Origin: Larsenimonas suaedae
GTDB taxonomy: Bacteria; Pseudomonadota; Gammaproteobacteria; Pseudomonadales; Halomonadaceae
DNA: 64,000 nt
Reading direction: 5' to 3'
Assembly: GCF_023712105.1 (NCBI RefSeq)
Contig: NZ_JAMLJI010000001.1
Span: 1,178,001-1,242,000, forward strand
Shown: piece by piece, positions 58,983 through 64,000 of the stretch
Layout of the letters: each line of letters begins with the position of its first letter
Numbering within the stretch: the first letter of the stretch is position 1
Position numbers and translations under genes: made by a program
The notes under the pieces: model-generated
Seen by the model: only the letters and a program-made list of their open reading frames with translations
What the model was told of the DNA's origin: nothing
Databases searched by the model: none

Positions 58983-59686
58983 CCCGACGCATCCTGATCG
59001 TTGAAGACGAGCCGAAAATCGCGGCGCTTTTAACCGATTACCTGACAGCGAACGGCTTCGAGGCTCACCACCTTGACCACGGCGACCGGGTTCACCCCTG
59101 GCTTGCCGACCATCACGTCGACCTGATCCTGATGGACGTGATGCTGCCGGGCAAGGATGGGCTGACGCTCTGTCGCGAACTGCTGCGCGGCGGGCAGCCC
59201 CCGCCGATCATCCTGCTGACCGCCAAGGTGGAAGAAATCGACCGTCTGCTCGGCCTCGAACTTGGCGCCGACGACTATATCTGCAAGCCCTTCAGCCCTC
59301 GGGAAGTGGTCGCCCGGGTTCGCACGATACTTCGCCGTGTGGCACGGGAACACGAGACGACACGCGTCCGCACGCAGGACATCGAGCTCGATGAGCACGG
59401 CTGGCGTGCCTTTGCCCGTGGTCAGGACCTTCAGCTCACCGCCGTGGAATTTCAGCTGCTTCGCGTGATGATGATGGCACCCGGTCGCATTTTTTCGCGC
59501 AATCAACTGATGGATCACATGTATCAGGATCACCGGATCGTCTCGGAGCGCACCGTTGACAGCCACGTCAAGAAGCTGCGCCACAAGCTCAGTGAGGTCT
59601 GGCCACGCCGGACCATCGTTCATTCAGTCTATAGCGTGGGCTACAAGTACGAACCGACGCCCCTTGATGACGACGACTGCCTCTAG
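58979..59686 (+). CDS. baeR: Response regulator BaeR
   Basis: The protein has 235 aa. ATGA overlap with baeS fixes the start (58979). The receiver has ILIVEDEPKIAALLTDYL, the phospho-Asp in LILMDVMLPGKDG, and the Lys in DYICKPFSPREVVARV. The OmpR-type winged helix has LTAVEFQLLRVMM and RTVDSHVKKLRHKL, and YSVGYKYE at the end. The frame opens upstream inside baeS and that part is not coding. Partner of BaeS. Confidence 0.92.
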   Translation: MTRRILIVEDEPKIAALLTDYLTANGFEAHHLDHGDRVHPWLADHHVDLILMDVMLPGKDGLTLCRELLRGGQPPPIILLTAKVEEIDRLLGLELGADDYICKPFSPREVVARVRTILRRVAREHETTRVRTQDIELDEHGWRAFARGQDLQLTAVEFQLLRVMMMAPGRIFSRNQLMDHMYQDHRIVSERTVDSHVKKLRHKLSEVWPRRTIVHSVYSVGYKYEPTPLDDDDCL

Positions 59687-60069
59687 CCCCATACGACGTT
59701 CGAACGGGCGCACTTAATACGTGTGTCCATCGCGCCTCTGCTTGACCACGACCTTGGCGTCAACCCTCTGATTTTCTGCGATTAACCATTCAGCGATGCC
59801 CGTAACTCGCCGATCGAGTCTGGGTCGGCGCCGCGCGCGCGCAGTCCGCCCCAATGTTGACAGCAAAGCCAAACGTTGTATTTTAATTGAACGGCGATTC
59901 AATAAAATTGCGTTTTACCTGCGACGTCCGGTCGCAGGCATGTTGATGCCGGGCAAAAACCCGAACATCAACGCGCACGATCTACCGATCATCAAAACGT
60001 CGCTCACCTTCGCATCATCGAGGCCTCGACGGCTCTCAATAACAAAACAAGACTTTCAAAGGAACGCTC
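59687..60069. other. Leader/promoter region of betT with hairpins
   Basis: No credible gene in these 383 bp. It contains ATTGAA-cggcga-TTCAAT (59886-59903) in an AT-rich stretch, then a perfect 8-bp hairpin CCTGCGAC-gtccg-GTCGCAGG (59918-59938) and a short CGGG/CCCG hairpin near 59951. It probably holds the osmoregulated promoter and 5' leader of betT. A plus-strand open frame crossing it (from 59796) is unsupported. Confidence 0.55.
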
Positions 60070-62148
60070 ATGACACATCATGATTCAGACATACCGGCCA
60101 AGGGGCGGCTGAATACGGCCGTCTTCTTCGGCTCAGCGGTTTGTATCGTTCTATTTGCCTTTTGGGCCATGTTTTTTACCGACAGCGCCAACACCGTCAT
60201 CTTTGCGATGCTTGGCTGGATTGCCGACACCTTCGGCTGGTATTACTTTCTTGCAGGCACCCTGTATCTGGCATTCGTCGTCTTCATCGCCTGCTCGCGG
60301 TTTGGAAGCATTCGACTGGGGCCGAAGCACTCGAAGCCCGAATTCAGTCTGATGTCCTGGGCATCGATGCTGTTCGCGGCCGGCATCGGCATCGATCTGC
60401 TGTTTTTCTGTGTGGCCGAACCCGTCACCCAGTTCCTCGCCCCGCCCACCGGCACGCCCGAAACCATGGCCGCGGCGCGCCAGGCAACCGTCTGGTCGCT
60501 GTTTCACTACGGCATCACCGGCTGGGCGATGTATGCGCTCATGGGCATGGTGCTTGCCTATTTCAGCTTCCGCTATAACCTGCCACTGACCATTCGCAGC
60601 GCGCTCTACCCCATTTTCGGCAAGCGGGTTGAAGGCGCCATCGGTCACACCGTCGATATTGCCGCGGTACTTGGGACCGTGTTCGGTATCGCAACGAGCC
60701 TTGGCATCGGGGTGGTGCAGCTCAACTACGGTCTGACGTTTTTGTTCGATATCCCAAGCAGCCTTGTGGTCCAGGGCGGTCTGATCGTTTTGTCGATCGT
60801 ACTGGCGACCATTTCGGTCGTGGCCGGGGTCGACAAGGGCATTCGCCGCATTTCGGAATTCAACGTTCTGCTGGCGCTGGCGCTTTTGCTGTTCGTACTG
60901 GTGGAAGGCAAGACCCTGTTTCTGCTCAACGCGCTTGTGCTCAACATCGGGGACTACCTGAGTCAGTTCATGAGCATGACCATGGACACCATGGCGTTCC
61001 AGCAGGTCATGCCTGAAACCGCGCAGCAAACCTCCGACTGGCTCAACGCCTGGACCCTGTTCTTCTGGGCCTGGTGGGTCGCCTGGGCGCCGTTCGTCGG
61101 CCTATTCCTTGCCCGCATCTCGCGCGGCCGAACCATTCGTGAATTCGTGGTCGGCACCCTGACCATTCCGTTCATCTTCACCCTTTTGTGGATGTCGATC
61201 TTCGGCAACAGCGCGATCGAGATGATTCTGAGCGGCAACGCCGACTTCGGCGTACTCGCCATGAACAATCCCGAACAGGGCTTCTATGCGCTGTTGAGCC
61301 AGTATCCGGCCATCACCTGGACGGCAAGCCTTGCAACGCTTCTCGGCATGCTGTTCTACGTCACCTCCGCCGACTCCGGCGCCCTGGTGCTTGGCAACTT
61401 CACCTCGATCCTGCCGGACCCGCACACCGACGCGCCGACCTGGCTTCGGGTGTTCTGGTCGATCGTGATTGGCCTTTTGACCTTCGCCCTGCTTCTGACC
61501 AACGGCGTATCCGCCCTGCAAAGCATGGTGGTAGTCATGGGGCTGCCGTTCTCGTTCGTGATGTTTTTCGTGATCGCAGGGCTCTGGAAGTCCCTTCGCA
61601 TGGAAGGCTTTCGTGAAGACAGCCGCATGGGCAGTCTGGCCGGCCACCTCTCGAGCCGCTCCGACAGCGCCCATGGCGCCCACCTTGACTGGCGCAAGCG
61701 TCTGGGCCGCGCCATGAACTTCTCGACGCTTTCGCAGGTATCGACCTTTCAAAACGAGGTCTGCCGGCCGGCCATGGACGAGGTGTGCAAGGAACTCTCC
61801 GATCAGGGCGTGCCCGCCGAGATCATCGAAGGCGACGAGAAGGTGCCGCATCTGGCCCTGAACGTGGTGCTCGACGACGAGCAGAACTTCACCTATCAGA
61901 CCTGGCCGCGTCAGTTCGAAACGCCCGAGTTCGCTCGCCGGGCCAAGACCGAACAGGCCAACTATTACCGCATGGAGGTCTATCTGCAGGAAGGCAGCCA
62001 GGGCTATGACCTGATGGGCTACAGCAAGGAACAGGTGATCGACGACATTCTCGATCAGTACGAGCGTCATCTCCACTTCCTGCACATGAGCCGTGACGCA
62101 CCGGGTACCCCGGCAACGCTTCCGGACGACCCGGAACTGCCAGCCTGA
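60070..62148 (+). CDS. betT: BCCT-family high-affinity choline transporter (BetT-like)
   Basis: The protein has 692 aa. Twelve TM helices span ~15-510, with the family motif SLMSWASMLFAAGIGIDLLF and the substrate-box tryptophans in LFFWAWWVAWAPFVGLFLAR. A long cytosolic C-terminal domain of ~170 residues (MNFSTLSQVSTFQNEVCRP; VIDDILDQYERHLHFLHMS) distinguishes BetT from glycine betaine carriers such as BetP/OpuD and acts as an osmosensor in E. coli-type BetT. Choline would be oxidised to glycine betaine by BetAB, not seen here. AAAGGAACGCTC precedes the ATG. Confidence 0.9.
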   Translation: MTHHDSDIPAKGRLNTAVFFGSAVCIVLFAFWAMFFTDSANTVIFAMLGWIADTFGWYYFLAGTLYLAFVVFIACSRFGSIRLGPKHSKPEFSLMSWASMLFAAGIGIDLLFFCVAEPVTQFLAPPTGTPETMAAARQATVWSLFHYGITGWAMYALMGMVLAYFSFRYNLPLTIRSALYPIFGKRVEGAIGHTVDIAAVLGTVFGIATSLGIGVVQLNYGLTFLFDIPSSLVVQGGLIVLSIVLATISVVAGVDKGIRRISEFNVLLALALLLFVLVEGKTLFLLNALVLNIGDYLSQFMSMTMDTMAFQQVMPETAQQTSDWLNAWTLFFWAWWVAWAPFVGLFLARISRGRTIREFVVGTLTIPFIFTLLWMSIFGNSAIEMILSGNADFGVLAMNNPEQGFYALLSQYPAITWTASLATLLGMLFYVTSADSGALVLGNFTSILPDPHTDAPTWLRVFWSIVIGLLTFALLLTNGVSALQSMVVVMGLPFSFVMFFVIAGLWKSLRMEGFREDSRMGSLAGHLSSRSDSAHGAHLDWRKRLGRAMNFSTLSQVSTFQNEVCRPAMDEVCKELSDQGVPAEIIEGDEKVPHLALNVVLDDEQNFTYQTWPRQFETPEFARRAKTEQANYYRMEVYLQEGSQGYDLMGYSKEQVIDDILDQYERHLHFLHMSRDAPGTPATLPDDPELPA

Positions 62149-62184
62149 TTACCCATGGTACACACGCTCTTCGGAGCACCCGTC

Positions 62185-62213
62185 AAAACGCCGGCCACGC
62201 GCCGGCGTTTTTT
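62185..62213 (+). terminator. Rho-independent terminator of betT
   Basis: ACGCCGGC (62188-62195), loop CACGC, GCCGGCGT (62201-62208), then six Ts. Confidence 0.93.
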
Positions 62214-62281
62214 ATGACACCTGCCTGACCGTCAAAAAACCACCGTCCTGATCAACAGAAAACCACCGCCAAACACCGCAC

Positions 62282-62308
62282 AAAAAAAGAGCGCCCCGTG
62301 GGGCGCTC
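62282..62308 (-). terminator. Rho-independent terminator of fruA
   Basis: On the minus strand GAGCGCCCC-ac-GGGGCGCTC is followed by seven Ts (plus-strand A-run 62282-62288). It closes the fructose PTS operon. Confidence 0.92.
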
Positions 62309-62361
62309 CGTGCGGTTAAGTCGATTAACGGCAATGCCAATCAACGGTGAGGCCAACCGAA

Positions 62362-64000
62362 TCAGCTGGCCTTGGCCCCTTCGAGGGCGTCTGAGCTGAC
62401 CTGACCGGGTTTGATCAGTGCGTACAGACCGCCAACAATCACCGAGCCAACCGTGATCGACAAGAGGTACAAGAGCGCGTGGTTGACCGCGTTCGGAATC
62501 AGCAGCACAAACAGGCCGCCGTGCGGCGCTCGAAGCTCGATGTGAAAGAACATCGACAAAGCGCCGGTGACTGCGCCGCCGATGATGCAGATCGGGATCA
62601 CGCGCAGCGGATCCTTGGCGGCAAAGGGAATCGCGCCTTCACTGATGAAGCACAGCCCCAGCACGAACGAAGCCTTGCCCGCCTCCTGCTCGGCCTGGGC
62701 GAATTTTTTCTTCGCAAGCATGCTGGCGATGCCCATGCCAATGGCCGGCACCATGCCTGCCGCCATGATCGCAGCCATAGGTCCATTCGTATCCGAGGAC
62801 AAAAGACCAACGCCGAAGGTGTAGGCCGCCTTGTTGACCGGGCCGCCCATGTCGACGCACATCATGCCGCCAAGCAGCAGGCCGAGCAGAATCGCGTTGG
62901 CGGTGCCCATCGACTTCAGGAAGTCAGTCAGCGCACTCATGATCGCGGCCACCGGCGTGCCGATAACGTAGATCATCACCAGCCCGGTAAAGAGGCTCGC
63001 CAGCAGCGGAATGATCAGAATCGGCTTGAGCGACTCAACGCTTGCCGGCAGTTTCACGTAGCGCGTGATCGCCTTGGCCGCATAGCCTGCCAAGAAACCG
63101 GCGAGAATACCGCCAATGAAACCGGCGCCGAGGCTCGAGGCCAGCCACCCCCCGATCATGCCGGGCGCGATACCGGGTCGGTCTGCAATGGAATAGGCGA
63201 TGTAGCCTGCAAGTACCGGCACCATCAGCTTGAAGGCACTGCCGCCGCCGATCTGCATCAGCGCGGCCGCAAGCGTGCCTTCTTCCTTGAACGCCTCGAT
63301 CCCGAACACGAACGACAGCGCAATACAAAGGCCCCCGGCCACGACCATCGGCAGCATGAAGGACACGCCGGTCAGAAGGTGTTTGTAGACCCCCCGTTCC
63401 TTGGCACTCTTGCCACCGCCCGACGCCTGGGACGCCTCACCGGCCGCTTCCACACGGGCCTCGGCAAGCGCGGCCTCGATGGTCTGCTTCGATTTCTTGA
63501 GCGCGCTGCCCGTGGACGTGCGGTAAATCGGCTTGCCCTGGAACCGTTCGACATCGACTTCGATGTCACAGGCCAGAATGACCACATCCGCCTGCTCGAT
63601 TTCAGACGCCGTCAGCTGATCCTGCGCGCCGACCGAGCCCTGGGTTTCCACTCGAATTGAATGGCCCAGATTGCGCCCGGCCTCGCTCAACGCCTCGGCC
63701 GCCATGAACGTGTGCGCGACTCCGGTCGGGCAGGCAGTCACGGCGACGATGGTCTTTGCGCCCTTGGCAGACGCCACGCTGTCGCTCGACTCGGCCGGCG
63801 CCTTGGCGCCCTCGGTCGATGCCGCGCTCGCGGTATAGGTGTCGGCCTTTTCCTCGGCCATGGCCAAAAAGGCGTCCGGATTCGGCAGCGCGTCGTCGAT
63901 CGCCCCCTGATACAGGCGCTTGCCGTCGAACCGGCTCAGGTCGATGGCGCGGCCGGCTGCGACCACCACCAGATCGGCCTCGCGGACCTGATCATCGCTT
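62362..64000 (-). CDS. fruA: Fructose-specific PTS enzyme IIBC (FruA), 5' partial
   Basis: The reading frame continues to the right edge (SDDQVREADLVVVAAG before the first internal start), so the N-terminus is missing. Visible parts in order are the end of the degenerate IIB' domain; an Ala/Ser-rich linker; the phosphorylatable IIB domain with cysteine in TACPTGVAHTFMAAEAL; and IIC with about ten TM helices (GVSFMLPMVVAGGLCIALSF, GGMMCVDMGGPVNKAAYTFG, FISEGAIPFAAKDP, FFHIELRAPHGG). It imports and phosphorylates fructose to fructose 1-phosphate. fruK and fruB would be expected upstream, outside the window. Confidence 0.93.
   Translation of the reverse strand, partial: SDDQVREADLVVVAAGRAIDLSRFDGKRLYQGAIDDALPNPDAFLAMAEEKADTYTASAASTEGAKAPAESSDSVASAKGAKTIVAVTACPTGVAHTFMAAEALSEAGRNLGHSIRVETQGSVGAQDQLTASEIEQADVVILACDIEVDVERFQGKPIYRTSTGSALKKSKQTIEAALAEARVEAAGEASQASGGGKSAKERGVYKHLLTGVSFMLPMVVAGGLCIALSFVFGIEAFKEEGTLAAALMQIGGGSAFKLMVPVLAGYIAYSIADRPGIAPGMIGGWLASSLGAGFIGGILAGFLAGYAAKAITRYVKLPASVESLKPILIIPLLASLFTGLVMIYVIGTPVAAIMSALTDFLKSMGTANAILLGLLLGGMMCVDMGGPVNKAAYTFGVGLLSSDTNGPMAAIMAAGMVPAIGMGIASMLAKKKFAQAEQEAGKASFVLGLCFISEGAIPFAAKDPLRVIPICIIGGAVTGALSMFFHIELRAPHGGLFVLLIPNAVNHALLYLLSITVGSVIVGGLYALIKPGQVSSDALEGAKAS

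Overview
The window is a high-GC, densely packed chromosomal segment of a gammaproteobacterium, most likely a moderately halophilic member of the Halomonadaceae. The evidence is an ectoine-degradation cluster in the order doeA-doeB-doeX, a BetT-type choline transporter, a 2-hydroxycarboxylate (probably Na+-coupled) transporter, and a recX-recA-pncC-mutS-fdxA block arranged as in Pseudomonas and relatives. I recognise no prophage, insertion sequence, CRISPR array or clear pseudogene. The fragment is truncated in a PhoU-like gene at the left edge and in a fructose PTS gene (fruA) at the right edge.

Layout. 1-7.0 kb: PhoU-like DUF47 protein, CYTH protein, PAS/GGDEF/EAL protein, voltage-gated potassium channel, yciO-rnm, and yciB-yciI. 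7.0-16.4 kb: mnmC, the three-subunit transhydrogenase pntAA-pntAB-pntB, and a CitA/CitB-type two-component system divergent from a citrate/malate-type transporter. 16.4-23.5 kb: yheU-ligA, zipA and smc, with a five-unit, 20-bp-register direct-repeat array between zipA and ligA. 23.5-30.6 kb: a complete ccmABCDEFGHI cytochrome c maturation operon. 30.8-33.0 kb: a LexA-like protease without its DNA-binding domain, yigZ and dusC. 33.1-43.5 kb: tRNA-Ser and two tRNA-Arg genes, csrA, lysC, alaS, recX, recA, pncC, mutS and fdxA. 43.6-44.3 kb: four copies of a structured, GGA-rich small RNA element. 44.7-64 kb: eno, pyrG, doeXBA, ghrA, a DUF3108 protein, lysO, a sugar dehydrogenase, gntR/gntK, nitronate monooxygenase, baeSR, betT and fruA.

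The standout is the apparently gene-free stretch between fdxA and eno. Read on the minus strand it holds four ~116-nt copies of one element. Each can fold into a long 5' stem-loop and a second hairpin, usually with GGA (often AUGGAU) in the loops, and each has six or seven GGA motifs. Several stem substitutions are compensatory, most remaining mismatches become G-U pairs on the minus strand, and the last copy ends in a rho-independent terminator. This is the architecture of CsrA/RsmA-titrating sRNAs (RsmX/Y/Z, CsrB). The position beside fdxA is, from memory, also where Pseudomonas keeps rsmZ. csrA itself lies about 10 kb away in this window, so both regulator and probable antagonists are here.

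Several clusters act as units: Ccm (haem export and attachment), Pnt (NADPH supply), Doe plus BetT (compatible-solute turnover and uptake), GntR/GntK with a palindromic operator, BaeSR (envelope stress), and recA/recX/mutS/ligA plus a LexA-like protease (DNA repair). Start codons were moved from the longest open frame wherever ribosome-binding sites or family N-termini argued for it; these choices are stated in the entries.
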